Source: Palsa-504 sp050013055
GTDB taxonomy: Bacteria; Actinomycetota; Actinomycetes; Streptosporangiales; Streptosporangiaceae
Assembly (NCBI GenBank): GCA_050013055.1
Contig: JBEKGC010000157.1
Location: 1-13,539, forward strand
Length of the DNA: 13,539 nucleotides
Direction of reading: 5' to 3'
Shown: positions 6,331 to 13,066 of the stretch, piece after piece
Layout of the letters: the number at the start of each line of letters is the position of its first letter
Numbering within the stretch: position 1 is the first letter of the stretch
Position numbers and translations under genes: made by a program
Notes under the pieces: model-generated
What the model saw: the letters and a program-made list of their open reading frames with translations, nothing else
What the model was told of the DNA's origin: nothing
Database searches by the model: none

Positions 6331-7275
6331 GTGACCACACCGAGCGCGGAAGGCGCCCGGCCCGCAGACGCGGGCCGGGCGTCCTCGCCCGACCCCCACG
6401 TGACCGACGCCGCGAACGGGACAGACGCTATGGACACCCCAGACCACCCCCAGGACCCCACCCCACCGCAGGCTGTCGACGGCGCCGGAGGCCCGCCGCT
6501 GCTGCACCTGGTCGATATCGGCAAGAGCTTCGGCCCGGTGCGCGTGCTGAGCCACATCACCCTGGACATCCCCATCGGTCAGGTGACGGCGGTCGTCGGT
6601 GACAACGGGGCGGGCAAGAGCACGCTGATCAAAACGATTTCCGGCATCTACCACCAGGATCACGGTCAGATCGTCTGGCAGGGCCGCGAGGTCCACCTGC
6701 ACACCCCGAAGGACGCCACCGACCTCGGCATCGCCACCGTCTACCAGGACCTGGCGCTGTGTGACAACCTGGACATCGTGGCGAACATGTTCCTCGGCCG
6801 CGAGCAGGTCAAGCACTTCCAGCTGGACGAGATCGGGATGGAGAAAGCCGCCAGGCAGACGCTGGCCGACCTGTCGGTGGTGACGGTCCGCTCGGTCCGC
6901 CAGCCGGTGGGCTCGCTGTCCGGCGGCCAGCGGCAGGCGGTCGCGGTCGCCCGCGCCGTGATGCGCGAGGCTAAGCTGGTCATCCTGGACGAGCCGACCG
7001 CCGCCCTCGGCGTCACCCAGACCCGCGTCGTGCTCGACCTGATCAAACGGCTGAAGAGCCAGAACATCGCGGTGATCGTCATCTCGCACAACCTGACCGA
7101 CGTCCAGTCGGTCGCGGACCGGATCGCCGTGCTGCGGCTGGGCCGCCTGGTCGCCGTCGGACCCGCGTCGCAGTACGACGCCGAGTCCATCGTCGACCTC
7201 ATGACCACCGGTACCTCTAAGCGCCTCGCCGCCACGCCGGCCGAGCCCTCAGCAGGGAGCTCCAGTGAGCACTGA
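6331..7275 (+). CDS. Sugar ABC transporter ATP-binding protein (single ABC domain)
   Basis: The 314-residue protein has a Pro/Ala-rich N-terminal extension of about 55 residues and then one complete ABC domain: Walker A GDNGAGKST (90-98), Gln139 of the Q-loop, LSGGQ (196-200), Walker B with Asp220 and Glu221, and switch His253. E. coli XylG and RbsA carry two such domains in about 500 residues; this one has a single domain, like FrcA-type proteins, so two copies (or one copy plus the fused kinase's domain) are needed per transporter. The stretch YQDLALCDNLD after the Q-loop is almost identical to that in the hybrid kinase. The GTG at 6331 has GCGAGG eight bases upstream; ATG 6430 is an alternative that removes most of the extension. 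It starts 28 bases after the binding-protein gene and overlaps the permease gene by 11 bases, so it is in one operon with both. Confidence 0.92.
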   Translation: MTTPSAEGARPADAGRASSPDPHVTDAANGTDAMDTPDHPQDPTPPQAVDGAGGPPLLHLVDIGKSFGPVRVLSHITLDIPIGQVTAVVGDNGAGKSTLIKTISGIYHQDHGQIVWQGREVHLHTPKDATDLGIATVYQDLALCDNLDIVANMFLGREQVKHFQLDEIGMEKAARQTLADLSVVTVRSVRQPVGSLSGGQRQAVAVARAVMREAKLVILDEPTAALGVTQTRVVLDLIKRLKSQNIAVIVISHNLTDVQSVADRIAVLRLGRLVAVGPASQYDAESIVDLMTTGTSKRLAATPAEPSAGSSSEH

Positions 7276-8572
7276 CGTCCAGGGGCCGTCGCCCGAGGCC
7301 ACAGAACCCGACGAGGAGACCGCGTCCGAGGTCGCCCTGGCCGCCCCCGAGGTCATGGCGAATTCGCTGGGCGAGTACGCCAAGATCTGGCTGTCCCGCG
7401 TGCGCAACGGCGACAGCGGCGCCCTGCCGGTCATCCTCGGCCTGGTCGCCATCGTCGTCTACTTCCAGGTCCGCAATTCCCTGTTCCTGTCCGCAGGCAA
7501 CCTGGTCAACCTGATCGGGCAGGCCGCCTTGTTCGCGACGCTGGGCATGGCCGAGGTGTTCGTCCTGCTGCTCGGTGAGATCGACCTGTCGATCGGCTAT
7601 ACCGCCGCCCTCGGCGCGACATTCACGTGCTGGCTGCTGCTGCCGCCCAACCCCGCCCCGTGGCCGCTCGCGGTGCTGGTCGGCCTGGCCGTCCCCGCGA
7701 TCTTCAGCGGACTCCAGGGCGTTATCACCACCCGGCTCCGCTTGCCGTCCTTCGTGGTCACGCTGGCCGGCCAGCTGCTGGCGCTGGGCCTGCTCCTTGA
7801 GGTCATGGACTCGGCCGCCCCCAACGGCGGCGGCAGCATCCGGCTGTACAACAACGTCCTGACCGACATCTATTCGGGCTCCCTCAGCCCGGTGGCCGGC
7901 TGGATTGTCATGGCGGCCGCCGTCGCGGGCGCCGGCGCGCTGTTCCTGGTGCGCGACAGCCGCAGGCGGGCGAGCAACCTCACCGCGCCCCCGCTGAGCG
8001 TCACCGTGCTGAAGATCGCCGCGATGGCGGTCGCGGGCGTGGTGGTGGTGCTGATCGGCAACACCAACCGCGGCGTCGGCCTCACCATTGTGCGCGGCGT
8101 GCCGTGGGTGGTGCTTGTGGTCCTGGTGGTCGTCATCGCCTGGAGCGTCCTGCTCGGCCGCACCCGGTTCGGCCGGTACATCTACGCCATCGGCGGCAAC
8201 GCCGAGGCGTCCAGGCGGGCCGGCATCAACCTGAGCCGGATCCGGGTCCTCGCGTTCACGCTGTGCGGGCTGACCGCGGGCATCATGGGCATCCTTTACA
8301 CCTCCTACCTCGGCTCGATTTCCACCGGCATCCAGGGCGGCCAGTACGTCCTGTATGCCGTCGGCGCTGCGGTCATCGGCGGCACCAGCCTGTTCGGCGG
8401 CCGCGGCAAGATGGTGGGCGCGGTGCTCGGCGGGCTCGTCGTCGCCGTGATCTACAACGGCCTGGAACTGCTCGGCCTGGGCGCCGCACCCCAGTACATC
8501 TGGACCGCGATCGTCCTGCTCGCCGCCGTCACCGTGGACACCCTAGCCCGCCGCCGGAGCACCGCCGCCTGA
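7265..8572 (+). CDS. xylH: XylH-like sugar ABC transporter permease
   Basis: The 435-residue protein has about 11-12 hydrophobic segments after a hydrophilic N-terminus of about 55 residues. It belongs to the BPD_transp_2 (ribose/xylose permease) family. GEIDLSIG (104-111) is the hallmark of that family, and the C-terminal GGTSLFGGRGKMVGAVLG stretch is also typical. Its size and the extra central segments fit XylH better than RbsC. The GTG at 7265 has AGGGAG five bases upstream and overlaps the ATPase gene by 11 bases, which implies translational coupling. The protein should form the membrane channel, fed by the XylF-like lipoprotein and driven by the 314-residue ATPase. The fused ABC-kinase may use the same docking loops; that part is inference. 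A hairpin 13 bases downstream probably ends the operon. Confidence 0.92.
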   Translation: MSTDVQGPSPEATEPDEETASEVALAAPEVMANSLGEYAKIWLSRVRNGDSGALPVILGLVAIVVYFQVRNSLFLSAGNLVNLIGQAALFATLGMAEVFVLLLGEIDLSIGYTAALGATFTCWLLLPPNPAPWPLAVLVGLAVPAIFSGLQGVITTRLRLPSFVVTLAGQLLALGLLLEVMDSAAPNGGGSIRLYNNVLTDIYSGSLSPVAGWIVMAAAVAGAGALFLVRDSRRRASNLTAPPLSVTVLKIAAMAVAGVVVVLIGNTNRGVGLTIVRGVPWVVLVVLVVVIAWSVLLGRTRFGRYIYAIGGNAEASRRAGINLSRIRVLAFTLCGLTAGIMGILYTSYLGSISTGIQGGQYVLYAVGAAVIGGTSLFGGRGKMVGAVLGGLVVAVIYNGLELLGLGAAPQYIWTAIVLLAAVTVDTLARRRSTAA

Positions 8573-8584
8573 TCCCGGCGCGCT

Positions 8585-8622
8585 CATGGCCGCCCGACGC
8601 GTCCGCGCGCCGGGCGGCCATG
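8585..8622 (+). terminator. Hairpin ending the sugar transporter operon
   Basis: CATGGCCGCCCG (8585-8596) and CGGGCGGCCATG (8611-8622) form a perfect 12-base stem around a 14-base GC-rich loop. The following TTTGAAAA is only a short T-run, as is common for actinobacterial terminators. It begins 12 bases after the permease stop codon. Confidence 0.65.
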
Positions 8623-8725
8623 TTTGAAAAGGCATTATTCCGAACGGTCCTGGGTGCATGCTCTAGTCATGGTGGGCAGTAACCCGGGGATGAACGTCCC
8701 CCTGACCAACGCGCGACAGGCCCTT

Positions 8726-8751
8726 GCCCGCCTAGGTCAGCACGGGCGGGC
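8726..8751 (+). other. Short GC hairpin between operon end and next gene
   Basis: GCCCGCC (8726-8732) pairs with GGCGGGC (8745-8751) around a 12-base loop, followed by a pyrimidine-rich TTCCCTCTC. It could be a second terminator or a leader structure of the next gene. I see no convincing promoter in 8623-8814 beyond weak TANNNT matches. Confidence 0.35.
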
Positions 8752-8814
8752 TTCCCTCTCGCCGTCACGACCGTCTTGCGGCCCGGGACCCGGGTTCGCG
8801 GTATAGGAGTGCCG

Positions 8815-9384
8815 ATGCGCCTTGCTCTGCTCTCGTCGAAGGACATGACCGCCGACCAGGTAAACCTGTACCGGGAGATCCTGTCCGGCCCGCGCGGTCA
8901 GGGTCCGCGTGCGATCCAGCTTTCCGACGGGACCGGCGGCCTGGCCGGCCCGTTCAACGCGATGCTGTACGCGCCCTCTGTCGGCCACGCGCTGCAGGAG
9001 CTCGGCGCCGCGATCAGGTTCCGGACCAAGCTGACACCCAGGGTCCGTGAAATGGCGATCCTCGTGGTGGCGCAGGCCTGGGACAGCGGCTACGAGCAGG
9101 CCTCGCACGAGCCGATCGGGCGCGAGGCCGGGCTTACCGAGCCGGAGATCGAGGCCCTGCGCTCGGGTGCGGATCCCGCGTTCGCCGACCCCACGGAACG
9201 AGTCGCCTACTCGGCCACCCGCGCCCTGGCCGGTGCGCGGGTCCCGGCCGACCTGGACGACCAGGAGTACGCCGCGGCGATCGGCGCCCTCGGCGAGGAA
9301 GGCCTGGTCGAGCTGACCACCCTGATCGGTTACTACGCCCTGCTGGCCTTGCAGATGCGCATTTTCCGTGTGCCGGCTCCCTAG
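8815..9384 (+). CDS. Carboxymuconolactone decarboxylase (CMD/AhpD-like) family protein without cysteines
   Basis: The 189-residue protein matches the CMD-like fold: FNAMLYAPSVGHALQELGAAIRF, then LTPRVREMAILVVAQAW and YEQASHEPIGREAGLTEPEI, followed by a second helical half. AhpD and related peroxidase-type members carry a CxxC pair in this helix; here there is no cysteine at all, so a thiol peroxidase role is unlikely. The Tyr-Glu...His arrangement is like that of the decarboxylase-type members, but the substrate cannot be told. The ATG at 8815 has AGGAG five bases upstream and is clearly better than the in-frame GTG at 8776. The gene stands alone between two hairpins and seems unconnected to the transporter operon. 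Confidence 0.85.
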   Translation: MRLALLSSKDMTADQVNLYREILSGPRGQGPRAIQLSDGTGGLAGPFNAMLYAPSVGHALQELGAAIRFRTKLTPRVREMAILVVAQAWDSGYEQASHEPIGREAGLTEPEIEALRSGADPAFADPTERVAYSATRALAGARVPADLDDQEYAAAIGALGEEGLVELTTLIGYYALLALQMRIFRVPAP

Positions 9385-9410
9385 CCAAGGGGACAGAGCC
9401 AAGGGGACAG
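9383..9410 (+). repeat. 14-base tandem repeat, two copies
   Basis: AGCCAAGGGGACAG occurs at 9383-9396 and again directly after it at 9397-9410. The first copy overlaps the TAG stop of the CMD-like gene, and the last five bases of the second copy (GACAG) form the start of the left arm of the following hairpin. It looks like a local slippage duplication at the gene end. Confidence 0.85.
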
Positions 9411-9449
9411 CTCCGGTACTGGGAGTGGGAGCCGTGTACCGGAGCTGTC
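9406..9449 (+). terminator. Strong hairpin after the CMD-like gene
   Basis: GACAGCTCCGGTAC (9406-9419) and GTACCGGAGCTGTC (9436-9449) form a perfect 14-base stem around a 16-base loop. The preceding GGG and the downstream CCCC-run can add pairs past a two-base bulge. No T-run follows, so it would be a hairpin-only terminator or a message-end stabiliser. Confidence 0.6.
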
Positions 9450-9539
9450 ATCCCCCCCTCGTGGGATCCATGTGCCACGCTAGCAGATCAGACCAGACCA
9501 GTCCAGAAAAGATAGGCTCTCTGTTCGTATTTAGTCTGC

Positions 9540-9545
9540 TAGGTT
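9540..9545 (+). promoter_or_regulatory. -10 box of a probable leaderless promoter for the GntR-type gene
   Basis: TAGGTT fits TANNNT and ends exactly six bases before the GTG at 9552, placing the transcript start on the first base of the start codon. No good -35 hexamer or ribosome binding site is seen. Short GACCAG/TCCAG repeats lie upstream at about 9491-9507. Confidence 0.5.
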
Positions 9546-9551
9546 AGCCTT

Positions 9552-9797
9552 GTGGCCGAACTTAATATGGTTAATGCCGATTTGCCAGAGCCGGCGTATC
9601 GGCAGCTTGTGAACATCCTCACCCGCCGGATCGAGGCGGGGGAATGGCGGGTCGGCCCGCTGCCCTCGGTCAAGGCGCTGCAACAGGAGTACGGGGTAGG
9701 CCGGGATACGGTGCTGCACGCCCTGCGCCTGCTCCGCGACTCCGGCCAGATCTTCACCGTGCCCAAGCGCGGCAGCTACCTCGTGCCGCCCGCCTGA
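9552..9797 (+). CDS. GntR-type winged-helix DNA-binding protein, domain only
   Basis: The 81-residue protein consists of just the GntR winged helix: PAYRQLVNILTRRIEAGEW, then PLPSVKALQQEYGVGRDTVL (recognition region), HALRLLRDSGQI and the wing VPKRGSYLV. The ligand-binding C-terminal domain of ordinary GntR, HutC or YtrA regulators is missing, and the next gene's promoter begins right after the stop. It is probably a complete stand-alone small regulator, a kind I recall as common in actinobacteria, and not a truncated gene. The GTG at 9552 fits a leaderless transcript; ATG 9567 is an in-frame alternative. It lies 35 bases upstream of the copper ATPase gene in the same direction, so read-through is possible, but that gene has its own metal-type operator. 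The effector and target are unknown. Confidence 0.85.
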   Translation: MAELNMVNADLPEPAYRQLVNILTRRIEAGEWRVGPLPSVKALQQEYGVGRDTVLHALRLLRDSGQIFTVPKRGSYLVPPA

Positions 9798-9805
9798 CCT
9801 CCGTC

Positions 9806-9825
9806 ATACCCCCCAAGGGTATACT
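9806..9825 (+). promoter_or_regulatory. CsoR-like copper operator overlapping the -10 box
   Basis: ATACCC (9806-9811) and GGGTAT (9817-9822) form an inverted repeat with a C-rich centre, like the TACCCC...GGGGTA operators of the copper repressor CsoR. The right arm overlaps TATACT (9820-9825), a good -10 box ending seven bases before the ATG at 9833. Repressor binding would block the promoter until copper releases it. CTGACC at 9794-9799 is a possible -35 with a long 20-base spacer. No csoR gene is in the window. Confidence 0.65.
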
Positions 9826-9832
9826 GGGCCTC

Positions 9833-12010
9833 ATGCGGGTAACCGGTGCAGGCCTCGCGATCGAGGGAATGACCTGCGGATCGTGCGCGGCCCGGGTGGA
9901 ACGCCAGCTGAACAAGCTGGACGGCGTCACCGCCTCGGTCAACCTGGCCACGGAAACCGCCACCGTCAGCTACCCCGCCAGCGTCGGCCTCGACGCCCTG
10001 ATCGCCGGCGTCGCGCGGGCCGGCTACACCGCGACCCCCCTCGCGCAGGCCGGTGACCCCGCGACTTTCCTCGCGCAGGCCCCGGCCGCCGCCTCGCCGG
10101 CCTTCCCCCTGCGGCTGCTGATTTCCCTGATGCTGGCGGTGCCCGTGGTGGTGCTAGCCATGGCCTGGCCGGGGCGCCCCTGGGGGTGGCTGGCGCTGGC
10201 GCTGGCCACCCCGGTCGCGCTGTGGGGGGCGTGGCCCTTCCACCGGGCGGCCGTCGCGAACGCCCGGCACGGCGTGGCCACCATGGACACGCTGATCAGC
10301 CTGGGCGTGACGGCCGCGTACCTGTGGTCGCTGGCCGCGCTGGTCATGGGAACCGGGTCGACGTACCTGGACGCGGCCGCGGGCGTGACCGTGCTGGTCC
10401 TGCTGGGCCGGCACCTCGAGGCGCGGGCGAAACGGCGGTCCGGCGCGGCGCTGCGGGCCCTGCTGGCCCTCGGCGCGAAGGAGGCCGTGGTGCTGCGGGC
10501 CGGGCGGGAGGTGCGGGTGCCGGTGGCGCAGCTGGCCGTGGGGGAGGAGTTCGTCGTCCGGCCGGGGGAGAAGGTCGCCACCGACGGGATCGTCGTCTCC
10601 GGCCGTTCCGCGGTGGACGCCTCGCTGCTGACCGGCGAGCCGGTTCCGGTCGAGGCGGGCCCGGGGGACGCGGTGACCGGCGGCGGCGTGAACACCACCG
10701 GCCTGCTGGTGGTCCAGGCGACCAGGGTAGGCGCGCAGACCCAGCTCGCGCGGATCGGCAGGCTGGTCACGGCCGCGCAGGCGGGCAAGCCGCCGGTGCA
10801 GCGGCTGGCCGACCGGGTCTCGGCGGTGTTCGTCCCCGTCGTCATCGTCATCGCCGCCGTGACGCTGGCCGCCTGGCTGGCGGCCGGGCGCCCCGCGACG
10901 GCGGCGTTCACCGCGGCGGTCGCGGTGCTGATCATCGCCTGTCCGTGCGCGATGGGCCTGGCCACTCCCACCGCGATCTTGACCGGTACCGGCCGGGGCG
11001 CCCAGCTCGGCATCCTGATCTCCGGGCCGGAAGTGCTTGAGTCCACCCGGACCGTCGACACGATCGTGCTGGACAAGACGGGCACCCTCACCAGCGGCCG
11101 GATGAGCCTGGCCGACGTCATCACCGGGCCCGGCCAGTCCGAAGCCGAGCTGCTCCGGCTCGCCGCGGCCCTGGAATCCGGCTCCGAGCACCCCATCGCC
11201 GCCGCGATCGCGGCCGCCGTCCCCCATGCTCCCCACTCCGCCGCCTCAGGCCACGGGGTCAGCGAGTTCACCAGTTATCCCGGTCTCGGCGCGCGCGGCG
11301 TGGTGGACGGGCATACGGTGCTGGCCGGGCGGCGGGACTGGCTGGAGTCCGGCTGGGCGATGACCGTCCCTTCCTCGCTCGCGGCCGCGGCCGCGCAGGC
11401 CGAGGCGGCCGGCCGGACCGCCGTGCTGGCCGGCTGGGACGGGCAGGTACGCGGGGTGTTCGTCGTCGCCGACACGGTCAAGCCGACCTCGGCGGCGGCC
11501 GTCGCGCGGCTGCGCGACCTGGGCCTGCGTCCGGTGCTGCTCACCGGCGACCACGAGCGGGCCGCCCGGGACGTCGCCGCCGCGGTCGGCATCACCGAGG
11601 TGATCGCGGGTGTGTTGCCGGCCGGCAAGGTCGATGCGATCAAGCAACTGCAAAAGGCCGGCCGGGTCGTCGCCATGGCGGGCGACGGCGTCAACGACGC
11701 CGCCGCCCTGGCCCAGGCCGACCTGGGCCTGGCCATGGGCACCGGGGCCGACGCGGCCATCGAGGCCAGCGACCTGACCCTGGTCCGCGGCGACCTGCTC
11801 GTGGCCTGCGACGCGATCGCCCTGTCCCGGCGCACGCTGCGGATCATCAAGGGCAACATGATCTGGGCGTTCGGCTATAACGTGGCCGCGATACCGCTGG
11901 CGGCGCTCGGCTGGCTGAACCCGCTGATCGCGGCGGCGGCGATGGCGTTCAGCTCCGTGTTCGTGGCCACCAACAGCCTCCGGCTGCGGCGCTTTCAACC
12001 TGGGCGCTAA
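9833..12010 (+). CDS. copA: Copper-exporting P1B-type ATPase (CopA-like)
   Basis: The 725-residue membrane pump has one N-terminal heavy-metal-binding domain with GMTCGSC (Cys15 and Cys18), then a helical region and the actuator motif TGEP. The metal-site CPC is at 370-372 (ACPCAMGLATP), the phosphorylation motif DKTGT starts with Asp414, and the HP motif (SEHPIAAAI) and hinge GDGVND (617-622) follow. The last helices contain YN and MAFSS, the marks of Cu(I)-transporting P1B-1 pumps. It should export Cu(I) from the cytoplasm, powered by ATP. The ATG at 9833 follows a CsoR-like operator and a -10 box with no leader, and gives a normal N-terminus. The same frame is open upstream to 9644, but that part overlaps the GntR-type gene and is not protein-like. 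No copper chaperone or csoR gene is nearby. Confidence 0.95.
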   Translation: MRVTGAGLAIEGMTCGSCAARVERQLNKLDGVTASVNLATETATVSYPASVGLDALIAGVARAGYTATPLAQAGDPATFLAQAPAAASPAFPLRLLISLMLAVPVVVLAMAWPGRPWGWLALALATPVALWGAWPFHRAAVANARHGVATMDTLISLGVTAAYLWSLAALVMGTGSTYLDAAAGVTVLVLLGRHLEARAKRRSGAALRALLALGAKEAVVLRAGREVRVPVAQLAVGEEFVVRPGEKVATDGIVVSGRSAVDASLLTGEPVPVEAGPGDAVTGGGVNTTGLLVVQATRVGAQTQLARIGRLVTAAQAGKPPVQRLADRVSAVFVPVVIVIAAVTLAAWLAAGRPATAAFTAAVAVLIIACPCAMGLATPTAILTGTGRGAQLGILISGPEVLESTRTVDTIVLDKTGTLTSGRMSLADVITGPGQSEAELLRLAAALESGSEHPIAAAIAAAVPHAPHSAASGHGVSEFTSYPGLGARGVVDGHTVLAGRRDWLESGWAMTVPSSLAAAAAQAEAAGRTAVLAGWDGQVRGVFVVADTVKPTSAAAVARLRDLGLRPVLLTGDHERAARDVAAAVGITEVIAGVLPAGKVDAIKQLQKAGRVVAMAGDGVNDAAALAQADLGLAMGTGADAAIEASDLTLVRGDLLVACDAIALSRRTLRIIKGNMIWAFGYNVAAIPLAALGWLNPLIAAAAMAFSSVFVATNSLRLRRFQPGR

Positions 12011-12016
12011 TGCCGC

Positions 12017-12022
12017 TAAGAT
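12017..12022 (+). promoter_or_regulatory. -10 box of a probable leaderless promoter for the DMT-type gene
   Basis: TAAGAT fits TANNNT and ends six bases before the GTG at 12029, which puts the transcript start on the start codon. It lies seven bases after the copper ATPase stop codon. The -35 region would fall inside the copA coding sequence. Confidence 0.5.
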
Positions 12023-12028
12023 GCCGCG

Positions 12029-13066
12029 GTGGTATCGGTTCTGTTTGCCCTGCTAACGGCGCTGTGCAACGGCACGGCCTCGGTCCTGCAGCGGATCGCC
12101 GCTGCGGCCGCGCCGGACTCCCGCGCCCTGCACCTGTCCTTGTTCAGCTACCTGATCAGGCGCAAGGTGTGGCTGGCCGGAATCGGCATGGTGATCGTGG
12201 CCGCGGTGAGCCAGGCCACCGCGCTGGCGACCGGTCCGGTCGCGCTGGTCCAGCCCATCTTCATCATCGAGCTGCCGTTCACCTTGCTGGTGGCGGTCAG
12301 GCTGGCCCACCGCAGGCTGCCCCGGCGGGCCTGGTGGGCCGTGGGGCTGGTCACGGTCAGCCTCGGCGGGGGCCTGGCGGCCGCGGCGCCGTCCGGCGGG
12401 ACGACGCATGCCCCGCTCAAGGTCTGGGTGCTGACGCTGATCGTCACCGGCTGTTTCGAGGCGATCGTGATCACCGTCGGCGTGCGGGCGCGGGGGAACG
12501 CTCGCGCGGCCGCGCTCGGGCTCGCGGCCGCGTGCGGATACGCGCTGACCGCGACGTTGATGAAGAGTGCGGTGTCGGTCCTGTCCCGGGGCGTGCTGCC
12601 GTTCTTCCTGTCCTGGCAGCTGTACGCGACCGCCGCCGCCGGGGTCGGGGCGCTGTTCCTGCTGCAGAACGGCCTGCAGGCCGGCTCCCTGGTCGCCGTC
12701 CAGCCGCCGCTCACCCTTGGTGATGCGCTGATCAGCGCCTCCTACGGCGTGACGGTGTTCAACGAGAACGTCAGGACCGGCGGCTGGCTGCTCGTCATCG
12801 AGATCGCCGCCGTCATCGCCGTCGCCGCCGGCTGTACCGAACTCTCCCGCTCCCTCGCCCTCATGCACGCCACCGACTCCGCCGCTGCCTCCGCCACCGG
12901 CTCCGCCGCTGCCTCCGCCACCGACTCCGCCGCGGCGCCCTCCGTCGCGCCGGCCGCGGAATTATCGCGTGAACCCGCCGCTGATCGCCGCGCTGGCCCT
13001 CACCGGCCTCGCCGTCGCCTGGCCCCAGCGCGCGGTTATCCGCCGCTACACCGTCCCCGACGGTGA
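12029..13066 (+). CDS. DMT-superfamily (EamA/NIPA-like) membrane protein
   Basis: The 345-residue product has about nine hydrophobic helices up to residue 275 or so. ATGPVALVQPIFIIELPFTL in the first half and LVAVQPPLTLGDALISASYG in the second are repeat-related, as expected of drug/metabolite-type transporters built from duplicated units. The substrate is unknown. The GTG at 12029 starts directly at the first helix. After the last helix comes a low-complexity tail with an eight-residue repeat (DSAAASAT / GSAAASAT) and a Pro/Arg-rich end. This tail overlaps the next gene by 98 bases in another frame. The arginine-rich final 35 residues are probably not conserved and may result from loss of an earlier stop. 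It starts 18 bases after copA and could be co-transcribed, although it has its own -10 box. Confidence 0.8.
   Translation: MVSVLFALLTALCNGTASVLQRIAAAAAPDSRALHLSLFSYLIRRKVWLAGIGMVIVAAVSQATALATGPVALVQPIFIIELPFTLLVAVRLAHRRLPRRAWWAVGLVTVSLGGGLAAAAPSGGTTHAPLKVWVLTLIVTGCFEAIVITVGVRARGNARAAALGLAAACGYALTATLMKSAVSVLSRGVLPFFLSWQLYATAAAGVGALFLLQNGLQAGSLVAVQPPLTLGDALISASYGVTVFNENVRTGGWLLVIEIAAVIAVAAGCTELSRSLALMHATDSAAASATGSAAASATDSAAAPSVAPAAELSREPAADRRAGPHRPRRRLAPARGYPPLHRPRR
12875..12933 (+). repeat. 24-base tandem repeat inside the DMT-type gene
   Basis: The unit beginning GACTCCGCCGCTGCC is present at 12875-12898, again with one base changed at 12899-12922, and in part at 12923-12933. The period is a multiple of three, so it codes an Ala/Ser-rich octapeptide repeat and keeps the frame when it expands or shrinks. 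Confidence 0.85.

Noticed and set aside
8776..8814. Upstream GTG start for the CMD-like gene
   Set aside because: ATG 8815 has a strong AGGAG five bases upstream and begins where the conserved protein begins; the extra 13 residues are Arg/Gly-rich and have no ribosome binding site.
9794..9825. MerR/CueR-type control of the copper ATPase
   Set aside because: The 20-base spacer would suit MerR-type promoters, but the inverted repeat covers the -10 box and not the spacer centre, and its ATACCC...GGGTAT arms match CsoR-type operators better.
9644..9832. Upstream extension of the copper ATPase frame
   Set aside because: It overlaps the GntR-type gene in another frame, is not protein-like, and would put the CsoR-like operator inside coding sequence. 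ATG 9833 gives a normal N-terminus.
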